Assembly: GCF_030161595.1 (NCBI RefSeq)
Contig: NZ_BSUM01000001.1
Location: forward strand, 2,232,001-2,296,000
DNA from: Litorihabitans aurantiacus
GTDB lineage: Bacteria > Actinomycetota > Actinomycetes > Actinomycetales > Beutenbergiaceae
Length of the DNA stretch: 64,000 bases
Direction of reading: 5' to 3'
The number at the start of each line of letters is the position of its first letter. The stretch's first letter is position 1. The notes under the pieces were generated by a model. It saw nothing but the letters and a program-made list of their open reading frames with translations, was not told where the DNA came from and searched no databases. Positions 1 through 13,806 of this stretch are shown in pieces. A program made the translations under genes and the position numbers.

Positions 1-362
1 AGCGGCAGCACGGTCTCGGCGAGCACGTCGTAGCCGACGTCGGCGACGACCACCCGGAGCGAGCGCAGGCCCACCTGCAGCCCGACGGCGAGACCGGTGC
101 GGCGCGCGAGGGTGACGAGCGAGGCGCGGCGTCCGCTGCGGGTCGTCGTGCGCGTCTCCACGCTGCCGGCGGCCAGGAGCTGCTTGACGATCGTGGAGAC
201 GGTGGCCGGCGACAGTCCGGTCGCCCCCGCCAGCTCGACCTGGGTGATGCCGCCGAACTGGGCGACGGTGCGCAGGATCCGCGCTGCGTTGGCTTCACGC
301 AGCGACGTCTGCGACCCTGTCGCCGCTCCGCGCCCTGGCACCCGCGCACTATAGCCCGGCAC
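1..362 (-). CDS. ROK-family transcriptional regulator, N-terminal part (cut by window edge)
   Basis: Reading the minus strand from a GTG at 362 (an in-frame alternative GTG is at 341) gives an open frame to the left edge. Its beginning contains SLREANAARILRTVAQFGG followed by a winged helix-turn-helix with LSPATVSTIVKQLLAAG, the typical start of ROK repressors, and then the start of the ROK sugar-kinase-like fold (VGLQVGLRSLRVVVADVGYDVLAE). ROK repressors sense a sugar and repress a linked uptake or catabolic operon. Here the gene is divergent from a monosaccharide ABC transporter, so it is probably that operon's regulator (inference). The C-terminal two thirds lie outside the window. A GGTGG about seven bases before the GTG at 362 favours that start. 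Confidence 0.85.
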   Translation of the reverse strand, partial: MPGYSARVPGRGAATGSQTSLREANAARILRTVAQFGGITQVELAGATGLSPATVSTIVKQLLAAGSVETRTTTRSGRRASLVTLARRTGLAVGLQVGLRSLRVVVADVGYDVLAETVLP

Positions 363-397
363 CTGCACGCCACCGACCCGGCGTCAGCGCCAGAATC

Positions 398-421
398 TTG
401 GCTTCACTTCTCGACGCCAAC
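398..421. promoter_or_regulatory. Candidate operator: TTGGC-N13-GCCAA inverted repeat
   Basis: TTGGC at 398-402 and GCCAA at 416-420 form an inverted repeat just upstream of the ROK gene. The nonamer GACGCCAAC here (413-421) recurs at 547-555 over the -35 box of the transporter promoter. Two copies flanking the divergent control region suggest binding sites for the neighbouring ROK regulator; this is inference from position and repetition. Confidence 0.4.
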
Positions 422-543
422 AGACGGAACGAGCAGTCGGCGAGATTCGTTGCCGTTCCGGCACTCCCCGGCCCCTGTCGCCGGGCTGTCGACGGGGGAC
501 GTCCGCCACGGTGATCACGGAACGGTCACGGTTGAGTTCACGA

Positions 544-573
544 GTTGACGCCAACGGGTCAGAGTCCTAGCGT
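544..573 (+). promoter_or_regulatory. Predicted promoter of the mmsAB-chvE operon with overlapping operator
   Basis: TTGACG at 545-550 and TAGCGT at 568-573, separated by 17 bases, fit a sigma-70-like promoter of an actinobacterium. The -35 box sits inside the small palindrome GTTGACGCCAAC (544-555), which carries the second copy of the GACGCCAAC nonamer, a geometry expected for repression by steric block. The start codon of mmsA follows about 58 bases downstream. Confidence 0.5.
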
Positions 574-631
574 GTGCGTCGTCGCCGGAACGACCCGGCG
601 CGCCCCGCTCGACGACGCGTTGGGAGCATGC

Positions 632-2254
<1,623 letters not shown>

Positions 2255-2279
2255 GCCGGCGGCGGGAGAAGGAAAGACG

Positions 2280-3569
2280 ATGAAGTCACTCAAGCAGTTC
2301 TTCGGCGGTGACGTCCGCCAGTTCAGCATGCTGTTCGCGCTGGTGGCGCTCGTGCTGCTGTTCCAGGGCCTGACCGGTGGTCGCGTCCTCACGCCGAGCA
2401 ACATGATGAACCTCATCAACGGCAACTCGTACGTGCTGATCCTCGCGATCGGCATGGTGATGGTGATCGTCGTGGGCCACATCGACCTGTCGGTCGGGTC
2501 CGTGGCCGCCGTGACCGGCATCGTCGTGGCCCTGGCGATCCGCGACTGGGGCATCCCGTGGTACCTGGGCATCCTGCTCGGCATCGGAGTCGGCCTCGCC
2601 ATCGGCGCGTGGCAGGGCTGGTGGGTCGCGTGGGTCGGCATCCCCGGCTTCATCACCACCCTCGCGGGCATGCTCCTCTTCCGCGGCCTCAACCAGTACA
2701 TCGGCAACTCCAACTCGGTCCCCGTCCCGGAGGAGCTGCGCTACCTCGGTGGCGGGTACCTGCCCGAGTGGGGTCCTGCCGCCACGGGTCTGAACAACTC
2801 CACGCTCGTGCTCGGCCTCGCCGCCATCGCGTGGGTCGTCTGGGCCGAGGTCTCCAAGCGCCGTCGTGCTCTCAAGCTCGGAGCCGAGCCCACGCCGCTG
2901 CTGATCGCCGGCATCCGGCTCGTCGCCGTCGTCGCCGTACTCGGCTACCTGACGTTCCTGTTCGGCAGCGGCCGTCCGGGCACGTCGTTCCCCGTCCCCG
3001 GCGTGCTGCTCGTGCTGCTCGTCATCGCGTACCACGTGCTGACCCAGCGCACCACGATCGGGCGCCACGTCTACGCCGTCGGCGGCAACCGCGCCGCCGC
3101 CGCCCTCTCCGGCGTCAGCACCCGCAAGACCTACTTCTTCGTCATGGCGAACATGTCGGTGCTCGCCGCCGTCGCCGGCATCGTCTACATCGGCCGCGCC
3201 CAGGCCTCCGGTCCGTTCGACGGCACCAACTGGGAGCTCGACGCGATCGCCGCCGTGTTCATCGGTGGCGCGGCGGTCTCGGGCGGCATCGGCACCGTGA
3301 CCGGCTCGATCATCGGCGGTCTCGTGATGGCCACGCTGAACAACGGCCTCCAGCTGATGAACGTCGGCTCCGACTGGACGCAGATCATCAAGGGCCTCGT
3401 GCTCCTCGCCGCCGTCGCCTTCGACGTCTACAACAAGACCCAGGGCAAGCCCTCGATCACGGGGCTCCTGTTCCGCCGGCAGAAGACCCTGATGCAGCAC
3501 ACGAGCCCCGAGCCCACCACCGCGACCAAGGACGTGCCCCGCGCCGGGGCCACCCCGCCCGTCTCCTGA
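2280..3569 (+). CDS. mmsB: Multiple-monosaccharide ABC transporter, permease (MmsB/GguB type)
   Basis: This 429-residue integral membrane protein belongs to the BPD_transp_2 (branched-chain/CUT2 sugar) permease family. It has about ten hydrophobic helices and the family stretch GHIDLSVGSVAAVTG near residues 63-77. The large loop between about residues 145 and 210 and the length above 400 residues are typical of the MmsB/GguB group rather than shorter RbsC/XylH permeases. The ATG at 2280 has a strong GGGAGAAGG ribosome-binding region 26 bases after the mmsA stop. It forms the membrane channel for the sugar bound by ChvE, with ATP hydrolysis by MmsA. The C-terminal 30 residues are hydrophilic and cytoplasmic by prediction. 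Confidence 0.93.
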   Translation: MKSLKQFFGGDVRQFSMLFALVALVLLFQGLTGGRVLTPSNMMNLINGNSYVLILAIGMVMVIVVGHIDLSVGSVAAVTGIVVALAIRDWGIPWYLGILLGIGVGLAIGAWQGWWVAWVGIPGFITTLAGMLLFRGLNQYIGNSNSVPVPEELRYLGGGYLPEWGPAATGLNNSTLVLGLAAIAWVVWAEVSKRRRALKLGAEPTPLLIAGIRLVAVVAVLGYLTFLFGSGRPGTSFPVPGVLLVLLVIAYHVLTQRTTIGRHVYAVGGNRAAAALSGVSTRKTYFFVMANMSVLAAVAGIVYIGRAQASGPFDGTNWELDAIAAVFIGGAAVSGGIGTVTGSIIGGLVMATLNNGLQLMNVGSDWTQIIKGLVLLAAVAFDVYNKTQGKPSITGLLFRRQKTLMQHTSPEPTTATKDVPRAGATPPVS

Positions 3570-3666
3570 ACCCGTGGGCGGCGCACCGCCGCGCACACCT
3601 GATCCATCCATCTCACCTGCAAGGGACCCGCATCCAGTGTCGGATGCACGAGTAGAAGGCAGAACC

Positions 3667-7166
<3,500 letters not shown>

Positions 7167-7198
7167 CGGCGGCGGGCGCCACGCGCCCGACCACGACG

Positions 7199-7245
7199 CC
7201 GCGGGGCGCCGGAGGGACCTGCACGGTCCGGCCGGCGCCCCGCGG
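7199..7245 (+). terminator. Hairpin terminator after icd
   Basis: CCGCGGGGCGCCGG (7199-7212) pairs perfectly with CCGGCGCCCCGCGG (7232-7245), a 14-bp GC stem with a 19-base loop, 33 bases after the icd stop. Confidence 0.75.
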
Positions 7246-7414
7246 CCGTTCGCCACCGCTCGTGCCGCGCACGTGCCCACCCGCCCGCGCGTTCCCGCGC
7301 CGTCCCGATCCGTGACACCCGGCTCACGTCGAGACACCGTCCAGGAATCGGTGCAAGGATGCTCGGCGGCGTCGCTCGACGCCGCGACCACCGAGGATCC
7401 CTAGGAGCTGGACC

Positions 7415-8653
7415 ATGTCCGCAACGAGCTCGGCACCGGCCGAGAGCCGCGACCCGCTCGACCCCGTCGACCCGGCCGGCACGGTCGGTCCCGCGGGCAC
7501 CGTCGATCCCGTCGAGGCGGAGATCGCCCGCGAGACCGACGTCGCGCCGGAGTACGGCCTGCTCGCCCGTCTCGGGGCCGAGGTCTTCGGCACCTTCACG
7601 CTCGTCCTGATCGGCGTCGGGCTCGCGCTCTTCGCCCAGGTCAACGGCGTCGCCGGCAACGGCCTGATCGTCCCGCTCGGCTTCGGCATCGCCGTGCTGG
7701 GCGCCGCGAGCGCGGTCGGTCACGTGTCCGGGGGCCACTTCAACCCCGCCGTCTCGCTCGCCGGGGCCATCGCCGGTCGCATCTCGTGGGCCGACCTGGT
7801 GCCCTACTGGGTCGCCCAGGTGCTGGGTGGGACCGCGGCCGCGGCGCTGCTGTTCACGCTGGTCCCGCCGGACCTGCCGCAGGCCCTGGCCCCGCAGGAC
7901 CCCACCGGCGCGGCCGCGGAAGCCACCACGACGACGTTCTTCGCCGGCACGGCCAACGGCTTCGGCGAGTTCTCCCCGCTGGGCCGGCTCACCAACGGCC
8001 AGTTCGAGTTCTCCCTGGTCCAGGCCCTCCTGGTCGAGGTCGTCGCGACCGCGATCTTCGTCGGCGTCATCCTCGGCGTCACCGACAAGCGCTCGCGCAT
8101 CGCGTACGCGCCGGCCGCGATCGGTCTCACGCTCGCCGTCCTGATCGCCCTCGCGGCCCCGATCACGAACGGTTCGCTGAACCCCGCCCGTGCCACCGCG
8201 GCCGCGCTGTTCTCGGGCGGCGACCTCATCGGTCAGCTGTGGGTCTTCTGGCTCGCACCGCTCCTGGGCGCCGCCATCGCCGGACTCGTCTACCTCCTGG
8301 TCACCCCCGCCCCCAGCGCGGTGCAGGAGTGGCCCGAGACCGAGCCCGCGCAGGGCGAGGAGTCCGTCACGGCGACGGAGGCCACGACGACGACCACGGC
8401 CACCGCGGCGAACCCGCGCGCCGTGGAGGGCGAGGAGTCCGACGTCGACGCGATCGACGCGCTGCTGGCGCGCCAGGACCGGGCCGCGTCCGAGGCCACC
8501 GCCGGGCCTGCCGCCGACCACGCGGCGTTCGTCCCGGAGCCGCGGGACGTCGACGCGCACGAGGCCGCGACGCCGGGCGCCGACACCGAGCCGGGCACCG
8601 AGACGGACGGCGAGTCCGGAACCGACGCGAACGAGGGCAGGCCGCGCGCCTGA
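7415..8653 (+). CDS. MIP-family aquaporin/glycerol channel with long acidic C-terminal tail
   Basis: Residues about 50-300 form a six-helix MIP channel with both NPA boxes: GGHFNPAVSL near residue 110 and GSLNPARATAA near 255. The arginine after the second NPA, part of the selectivity filter, is kept. It lets water or small solutes cross the membrane; water versus glycerol cannot be settled by eye. The ATG at 7415 has AGGAG seven bases upstream. About 50 hydrophilic residues precede the channel, and about 110 follow it, rich in Thr, Glu, Asp and Ala (EATTTTTATAAN and similar), which is unusual: typical aquaporins are 230-300 residues against 412 here. No frame or composition break marks the tail, so it appears to be real coding sequence. 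Confidence 0.9.
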   Translation: MSATSSAPAESRDPLDPVDPAGTVGPAGTVDPVEAEIARETDVAPEYGLLARLGAEVFGTFTLVLIGVGLALFAQVNGVAGNGLIVPLGFGIAVLGAASAVGHVSGGHFNPAVSLAGAIAGRISWADLVPYWVAQVLGGTAAAALLFTLVPPDLPQALAPQDPTGAAAEATTTTFFAGTANGFGEFSPLGRLTNGQFEFSLVQALLVEVVATAIFVGVILGVTDKRSRIAYAPAAIGLTLAVLIALAAPITNGSLNPARATAAALFSGGDLIGQLWVFWLAPLLGAAIAGLVYLLVTPAPSAVQEWPETEPAQGEESVTATEATTTTTATAANPRAVEGEESDVDAIDALLARQDRAASEATAGPAADHAAFVPEPRDVDAHEAATPGADTEPGTETDGESGTDANEGRPRA

Positions 8654-8672
8654 CGCACGCTCCCGTCACCAC

Positions 8673-8727
8673 GCACGAGGCCCCGGTCGGGGTGCTGCAC
8701 CGCAGCACCCCGACCGGGGCCTCGTGC
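8673..8727. terminator. Bidirectional terminator between aquaporin and DUF3017 genes
   Basis: A perfect 26-bp stem (8673-8698 with 8702-8727) encloses a three-base loop. It lies between the convergent ends of the aquaporin gene (8653) and the DUF3017 gene (8735) and would stop transcription from both sides. Confidence 0.9.
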
Positions 8728-8734
8728 CGTCCCG

Positions 8735-8986
8735 TCAGAGGTCGGGGCTGAAGGAGAGGTAGCCGAGGGCCACACCCAGCGCGGCCAGGAGCACGGCGTC
8801 GAAGCCGCGCGAGCGGACGGCGAGAGCCCGGTCGCGCGGGAGGAACGCTCGCGCCGCGGCCAGGACGATCAGCACGAGCGAGAGCGCCTGCATCGCCACG
8901 CGCACCGACGCCAGGGCGAGCAGGGCCGCTCCCACCACACCCGCGAGACCCGTGATCTGGACGACGTTGACCCGCTGGCGCTCCAC
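8735..8986 (-). CDS. DUF3017 small membrane protein
   Basis: An 83-residue protein with three hydrophobic segments (about 8-27, 31-48 and 62-80), separated by a short basic loop (RDRALAVRSRG). Size, topology and position directly downstream of purH match the actinobacterial DUF3017 family, whose function is unknown. The start is GTG at 8986. A 12-bp hairpin (9003-9039) separates it from purH, so it may be expressed partly by read-through. Confidence 0.75.
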   Translation of the reverse strand: MERQRVNVVQITGLAGVVGAALLALASVRVAMQALSLVLIVLAAARAFLPRDRALAVRSRGFDAVLLAALGVALGYLSFSPDL

Positions 8987-9002
8987 CCCGCGACCCTACC
9001 CT

Positions 9003-9039
9003 CGCCGTCGGGCGCCCACCGCGCGATCGCCCGACGGCG
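9003..9039 (-). terminator. Hairpin after purH
   Basis: CGCCGTCGGGCG (9003-9014) pairs with CGCCCGACGGCG (9028-9039), a 12-bp perfect stem just downstream of the purH stop on the minus strand and before the DUF3017 start. Confidence 0.6.
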
Positions 9040-9055
9040 GAGGACCAGGACGAGC

Positions 9056-10702
9056 TCAGTGCGCGAAGTGGCGCGCCCCCGTGAGGTACATCGTCACGCC
9101 GGCCGCCTCGGCCGCCGCGACGACCTCCGCGTCCCGCACCGATCCGCCCGGCTGCACGATGGCGCGCACGCCGGCGTCGATGAGCACCTGCGCGCCGTCG
9201 GCGAACGGGAAGAACGCGTCCGAGGCCGCCACCGCTCCCCTGGCGCGCTCGGCCGACGCGCTCCCGTCGGTGGTGTCGAGACCGTTCGCCCGCTCCACCG
9301 CCAGCCGGCACGAGTCCACGCGGTTGACCTGGCCCATGCCGACGCCGACCGACGCGCCGCCCGAGGCGAGCAGGATCGCGTTGGACTTCACGGCCCGCAC
9401 CGCGCGCCACGCGAACGCGAGGTCGCGCAGCGTGGCGGGGTCGGCCGCCTCACCGGTCGCGAGCGTCCACGACGCCGGGTCGTCACCGCCGCCGCCGCCG
9501 ATCGCGTCGATCGCGTCGCGCTGCTGCAGCAGCACCCCGCCGGAGATCGGGCGGAGCTCGACGCCGCCGCGCACGGGCGGCGCCACCACCAGCACGCGGA
9601 TGTTCTTCTTCCGCTTCAGGATCTCGAGCGCCTCGGGCTCGTAGGACGGCGCGAGGATCACCTCGGTGAAGACCTCGGCGACCTGCGCCGCCATGGCGGC
9701 GCTCACCTCGCGGTTGGCCGCGATCACCCCGCCGAACGCGGAGACCGGGTCGCACGCGTGCGCGGCGGCGTGCGCGTCCGCGACGTCGGTCCCGATCGCG
9801 ATACCGCAGGGGTTGGCGTGCTTGATGATGGCGACGGCGGGCTCGTCGTGGTCGAACGCGGCCCGCCACGCGGCGTCGGCGTCGACGTAGTTGTTGAAGC
9901 TCATCTCCTTGCCGTGCAGCTGCTCGGCCTGCGCCAGGCCGGGGGCAGCCGCGCCGTCGACGTACAGCGCGGCGGCCTGGTGCGGGTTCTCGCCGTAGCG
10001 CAGCACGGCCGCCCGCTCCCACGTGGCCCCGGTCCAGGCGGGGAAGGAGGCCCCCTCCTCCGGCGCCACGACCTCGCCCATCCAGGAGGCGACGTCGACG
10101 TCGTAGCTCGCCGTGTGGCGGAACGCCGCGGCCGCGAGCGTGCGGCGCTGGGCCAGGCTGAACCCGCCGCGGGAGACGGCGGCGGCGACGTCGCCGTAGG
10201 ACGCGGGGTCGACCACGACGGCGACGCTCGGGTGGTTCTTCGCCGCGGCGCGCACCATCGAGGGCCCACCGATGTCGATGAGCTCGATGCAGTCGTCCGC
10301 GCTCGCACCCGAGGCCACGGTGGCGGCGAACGGGTAGAGGTTGACGACCACGAGGTCGAAGGCGTCGATGCCGTGCTCGGCGAGGGTGGCGACGTGCTGC
10401 GGCAGCCGGCGGTCGGCGAGGATGCCGGCGTGCACGCGCGGGTGCAGCGTCTTGACGCGGCCGTCGAGCATCTCGGGGAACTGCGTCACCTGCTCCACGC
10501 CGGTGACGGGGACGCCGGCGGCGGCGATGGTGGCCGCCGTCGAGCCGGTCGAGACGATCTCGACGCCGGCGGCCGCGAGCGCGGTGGCGAGCTCGGTCAG
10601 ACCGGTCTTGTCGTAGACCGAGACGAGGGCGCGGCGGACGGGGACGACGTCGGGCGTCGAGGCCGCGGCGGTCGGGCTGGTGGGGGCGGACGCGTGGGTC
10701 AC
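9056..10702 (-). CDS. purH: Bifunctional AICAR formyltransferase/IMP cyclohydrolase PurH
   Basis: The 548-residue protein carries the last two steps of purine synthesis: formylation of AICAR with 10-formyl-THF and ring closure to IMP. The N-terminal MGS-like cyclohydrolase domain starts at about residue 22 ([17 protein letters not shown]) and contains [16 protein letters not shown]. The C-terminal transformylase domain has [33 protein letters not shown]-type sequence near 290-325, including the KHANPCG box. The start is GTG at 10702 with CTCCT on the plus strand (AGGAG) six bases away. The 20-residue Ala/Thr/Pro extension before the domain is not conserved in type. A ZTP riboswitch lies in its leader, and purN precedes it. 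Confidence 0.97.
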   Translation of the reverse strand: MTHASAPTSPTAAASTPDVVPVRRALVSVYDKTGLTELATALAAAGVEIVSTGSTAATIAAAGVPVTGVEQVTQFPEMLDGRVKTLHPRVHAGILADRRLPQHVATLAEHGIDAFDLVVVNLYPFAATVASGASADDCIELIDIGGPSMVRAAAKNHPSVAVVVDPASYGDVAAAVSRGGFSLAQRRTLAAAAFRHTASYDVDVASWMGEVVAPEEGASFPAWTGATWERAAVLRYGENPHQAAALYVDGAAAPGLAQAEQLHGKEMSFNNYVDADAAWRAAFDHDEPAVAIIKHANPCGIAIGTDVADAHAAAHACDPVSAFGGVIAANREVSAAMAAQVAEVFTEVILAPSYEPEALEILKRKKNIRVLVVAPPVRGGVELRPISGGVLLQQRDAIDAIGGGGGDDPASWTLATGEAADPATLRDLAFAWRAVRAVKSNAILLASGGASVGVGMGQVNRVDSCRLAVERANGLDTTDGSASAERARGAVAASDAFFPFADGAQVLIDAGVRAIVQPGGSVRDAEVVAAAEAAGVTMYLTGARHFAH

Positions 10703-10736
10703 GGGGTGCTCCTGGGGACGGGTCGTCGATCAGGTC

Positions 10737-10858
10737 ACCCACCCAGGCGATCGGCGTGTGAGGTCGTGGCCAGCACCGGGCACGCTCCCCGGTGGTTGTC
10801 CACCTCGTGCCGCACCCGCCCGGTGGCGGTGCTGCGGCGTCGCCAGTCACGTACCCGG
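10737..10858 (-). ncRNA. ZTP (pfl) riboswitch in the purH leader
   Basis: Reading the minus strand from about 10858, the leader contains the two conserved halves of the pfl motif. The first is CGTGACTGGCGA (around 10840-10852). The second runs CAACCACCGGGGAGCG into GCCGATCGCCTGGG (around 10740-10800). Their order and spacing, with a GC-rich insert between them, match the ZTP-sensing riboswitch family, which activates purine or folate genes when ZTP accumulates under formyl-folate shortage. Its place immediately upstream of purH fits exactly. The boundaries are approximate, and I cannot fold the RNA here. Confidence 0.85.
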
Positions 10859-10866
10859 CGACGAGT

Positions 10867-11483
10867 CTAGCCGAGCAGCACGCGCCGTCCCTCGACGCGC
10901 CAGCCGCCACGGGCCATGCGCCCGACGACGTCGACCAGCTGGGCGCGCTCGGCCACCTTGATGCGCTCGGTCAGCGTGTCGAGGTCGTCGTCGTCACGCA
11001 CGTCGACGACCGTCTGGGCGATGATCGGGCCGGCGTCGACCCCCTCGTCCACGACGAACAGCGTGGCTCCGGCGACCTTGACGCCGTGGGCGAGCGCGTC
11101 GGCCGGTGCCTGCATCCCGGGAAAGGCGGGCAGCAGCGAGTTGTGCGTGTTGACGTAGCGACCGGCGAACACTGCCAGGAAGTCGGCGCCCACGAGCTTG
11201 AGGAAACCGGCGGAGACCACGAGGTCGGGCTCGAGCTCGGCCACGCGAGCCGTCAGCGCCCGGTCGAAGTCGACGCGCTCGGGGTGGTCGCCCACCCGCT
11301 CGACGAAGGTCGGGATCCCACGCTCCCGGGCCAGCTCGAGACCCGCCGCGGAGTGGCGGTCCGCCCCCACACCGACGATCCGGGCGCCGTACGCCTCGCT
11401 CTCGCACGCCGCCAGCAGCGCGGCGAGGTTGGAGCCTCCCCGGAGATCAGGACGACGACGCGGGCGGGGCTCGGGTGGGTCAC
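10867..11483 (-). CDS. purN: Phosphoribosylglycinamide formyltransferase PurN (frameshifted in this sequence)
   Basis: PurN transfers formyl from 10-formyl-THF to GAR in purine synthesis. From a GTG at 11483 the frame gives THPSPARVVVLISG and then must change frame to continue SNLAALLAACESEAYGARIVGVG. The break is at the CCCC run 11438-11441 (GGGG on the coding strand); adding one G restores the family motif SGGGSNL and a 205-residue protein, the usual PurN length. Downstream features are intact: VSAGFLKLVGADFL, the catalytic NTHNSLLPAFPG (Asn-His) and the Asp of DEGVDAGPII. An intact purN is expected because purH follows, so I regard the break as a sequencing deletion. Confidence 0.88.
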
Positions 11484-11634
11484 CCAGGCAGGGTAGCGGG
11501 CGCGGGCGGACCGGCTCGACCGCGCCCGCCACGCGTACCGACCACCGTCCGCGCCCGCCCCGACCACGATCGGGGACAATGGGAGGAGTCGACCGCCCGC
11601 GCGGCCGGCACGGAACCACGAGGACGGGACGGCA

Positions 11635-12203
11635 GTGACGGACCAGAACACGCCCGGGCACGACGACGCACCTCCCCCGAGGGCGGGGGCTACCCCTCCC
11701 CGCAGCGCGCCCGCGGGGCGGTCGCCCCGCCACCGTCGCCGCCCGCCCCGTCGCTACCGGCGCCCGACGAGCGGCCGTCCTCCCCGGGCCCTCGGCGCGA
11801 CGACCGACGCCCCTCCGCCGGTGGCGGGGACGGCGACGGCGCGCCGGCGCCCGGCGCACGCCGTCGCGCGGTCGAGCTCCTCCTGCTCGTGCTGGCGGCC
11901 CTGCTGGCCACGATGCTCCGGCTGCCCTTCACGGTGCTCGGCCTGCTGCTCGCGGTGGTGGCGATCGTCGTCGGGATCCGCATGCTGATCGCGGCGCGCG
12001 GGACGGGCCGGGTCCAACCGTTGGTCATCGGTGCGCTGGCGATGAGCGGGTTCGTGGTGGTCACCTCGGGGGCCTCGATCGCCGCGTGGCCCGCACAGAT
12101 GGCGCTCCAGGAGTGTCAGGACCGGGCCGTGACCAACACGGCCCGTGCGCAGTGCGAGGCGACGTTCACCGAGAACCTGTTCGACGCCGTCCGCGTCGGC
12201 TGA
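11635..12203 (+). CDS. Hypothetical membrane protein beside perM (frameshifted)
   Basis: A GTG at 11635 starts TDQNTPGHDDAPPP; the frame then has to shift at the C run 11674-11678 to continue EGGGYPSPQRARGAV and a recognisable membrane protein. With one added C the product is 189 residues. About 85 Pro/Arg/Gly-rich cytoplasmic residues are followed by a hydrophobic region (VELLLLVLAALLATML, then VLGLLLAVVAIVVGI), another helix (LVIGALAMSGFVVVTSGAS) and a polar tail with two cysteines (QECQDRAVTN, QCEATFTENL). It resembles small DUF4190-like proteins, but I cannot assign a function. Its 3' end overlaps the end of perM on the opposite strand by 38 bases. Confidence 0.65.
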
Positions 12204-13722
12204 GCAGCCCCCGCGCACCGGAGCTTCCGGTGCGACCGGCCCGCCCGAGGCGACCCAGCACGCGCCCGGCGCGCTCGCGCGCGTCGGCGGCACGCTCGGC
12301 CACGGACCGCAGCACGGGGTAGCGCTCGGCCAGGTCGAGGCGCGCCGCACCCCACACCAGCAGCCACGCGATCGCGCCCCCGCCGGCGGCCGCCCCCGCC
12401 GCCGCGACGCCGAGCGGGAGGGCCGCGGTCCCGACCGCGGTGAGGGGGCCGATCGCCGCGCCGTCGACGCCGCCCGAGAGACCGCCCGCTACGCCGACGA
12501 CGAGGCCCGTCACCCCGGTCGCGACGGCGAGCGCCGCGACCAGGTGCCACGGGTCCGCCGCGAGGCGACGCACCACCGGCACCAGCACCACGGCCGCGAT
12601 CACGACGGCGAGGACGACCACCCCGGGCCCGGGACCGTCACCCGGCTGCGGCAGCGCGGCGAGCACCGGGACCACCGGCAGCGGCCCCTGCCCCACCCCG
12701 GAGGTGGTGACCTCGACGAGGCCGATGGAGAATCCGGGGCCGAGCCACCACGCGAGCGCCCAGACCGCGAGGGTCGGGAGCGCGAGGAGCTGGGCGACCA
12801 CGAGGACCACCGTGCTGAGGGCGTCCGGTCCGAGGGCGCGCTGCAGCTCGACGACCGCGGCGGCGCGGACCAGGACGAGGGCGAGGACCGTCACCGCCCC
12901 GAGGGCGGCGAACGCGACGAGCAGCCGCGCCCCGGCACGGGCCCCCGCCACGCCCGCCGCGACCCACGGGTGGTCCGGCAGCTGCGGCAGCGCGCCGGAG
13001 CGGTGGGCGCCGAGCGTCACCGCGACGGCGATCAGCACCAGCGTCGTGACCACCGCGCGGGGAGTGGGCGAGGTCTCCGCGAGCGTGTAGGCCCCGCTGA
13101 CGGCGACGCCGGCGGCTGCGGCGGCGACCAGGAACGCGACCGGGTGGGTCAGTCGGGCGCGGCGGACGCTCCCGGCGAGCGCGAGCGCGGTCAGCAGCGT
13201 CAGCGCGAGCGGGGCGAGCGTCACGCTCGTGACCGTGCCGTCGGCGGCGACGACCGTCATCTCCTGCCCGAGGCCGAGGAGCCAGCCGGCGCTGCCGCTG
13301 CGGGCGGCGTCGAGCCAGCTCGCCTCGCCCAGGGCCGGGGAGGACACGGTGGCGACGTAGGCGGCCACGACCGGGACGGTCACGAGCAGCCAGGAGAGGA
13401 TGACGGCCTCGAGGCCCGCCCGGAGCGCGCGCAGCGCCTGGGGGCGCAGCACACCGGGCGCACGCGTCACGGGTTCGACGACGGCCCAGCGTCGGCCTCC
13501 GCCGTGGTCGCTCACGCCGCCCGGGGAGGCGAGCTCGAGCGCCCGGGTGTCGGTCTCGTCCGGGGCGTGGTCGACGGCGACGTCCCACCCGGCGGCGTTC
13601 CCGCCCCGGTCGCGCTCGCCCTGCCGCACCACGGTGCGCGGGCGCGTCGTGATCGCGGTGCCGCGCGAGGAGGTGGGGCGCGGCGTGAGGCGGGGAGCGG
13701 CAGGTCGTGACATCACGACCAT
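12166..13722 (-). CDS. perM: DUF6350 polytopic membrane protein (cell division protein PerM family)
   Basis: A 518-residue protein with a hydrophilic N-terminal 90 residues, then about ten to eleven hydrophobic helices and a basic C-terminal tail (RRGRRRTGSR). Together with its place between sucD and purN, this matches the DUF6350/PerM family. In mycobacteria PerM is an integral membrane protein tied to divisome stability and persistence. The start is uncertain: ATG at 13722 (MVVMSRPAAPRL) or the ATG at 13713; neither has a strong ribosome-binding site. Alanine/valine content is very high, as expected for the topology. The function in this organism is inferred from family and synteny only. 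Confidence 0.75.
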   Translation of the reverse strand: MVVMSRPAAPRLTPRPTSSRGTAITTRPRTVVRQGERDRGGNAAGWDVAVDHAPDETDTRALELASPGGVSDHGGGRRWAVVEPVTRAPGVLRPQALRALRAGLEAVILSWLLVTVPVVAAYVATVSSPALGEASWLDAARSGSAGWLLGLGQEMTVVAADGTVTSVTLAPLALTLLTALALAGSVRRARLTHPVAFLVAAAAAGVAVSGAYTLAETSPTPRAVVTTLVLIAVAVTLGAHRSGALPQLPDHPWVAAGVAGARAGARLLVAFAALGAVTVLALVLVRAAAVVELQRALGPDALSTVVLVVAQLLALPTLAVWALAWWLGPGFSIGLVEVTTSGVGQGPLPVVPVLAALPQPGDGPGPGVVVLAVVIAAVVLVPVVRRLAADPWHLVAALAVATGVTGLVVGVAGGLSGGVDGAAIGPLTAVGTAALPLGVAAAGAAAGGGAIAWLLVWGAARLDLAERYPVLRSVAERAADARERAGRVLGRLGRAGRTGSSGARGLLSRRGRRRTGSR

Positions 13723-13731
13723 GGTGCAACG

Positions 13732-13767
13732 CGAGGACGGCGTGGCCCGTGAGCCACGCCGTCCTCG
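13732..13767 (-). terminator. Terminator after sucD
   Basis: A perfect 15-bp stem (13732-13746 with 13753-13767) and a six-base loop lie about 40 bases past the sucD stop on the minus strand, just before perM. Confidence 0.8.
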
Positions 13768-13806
13768 TCGGGGTGCTGGTGCTGCAGGTGCTGCGGGCCC
13801 TGCCGG

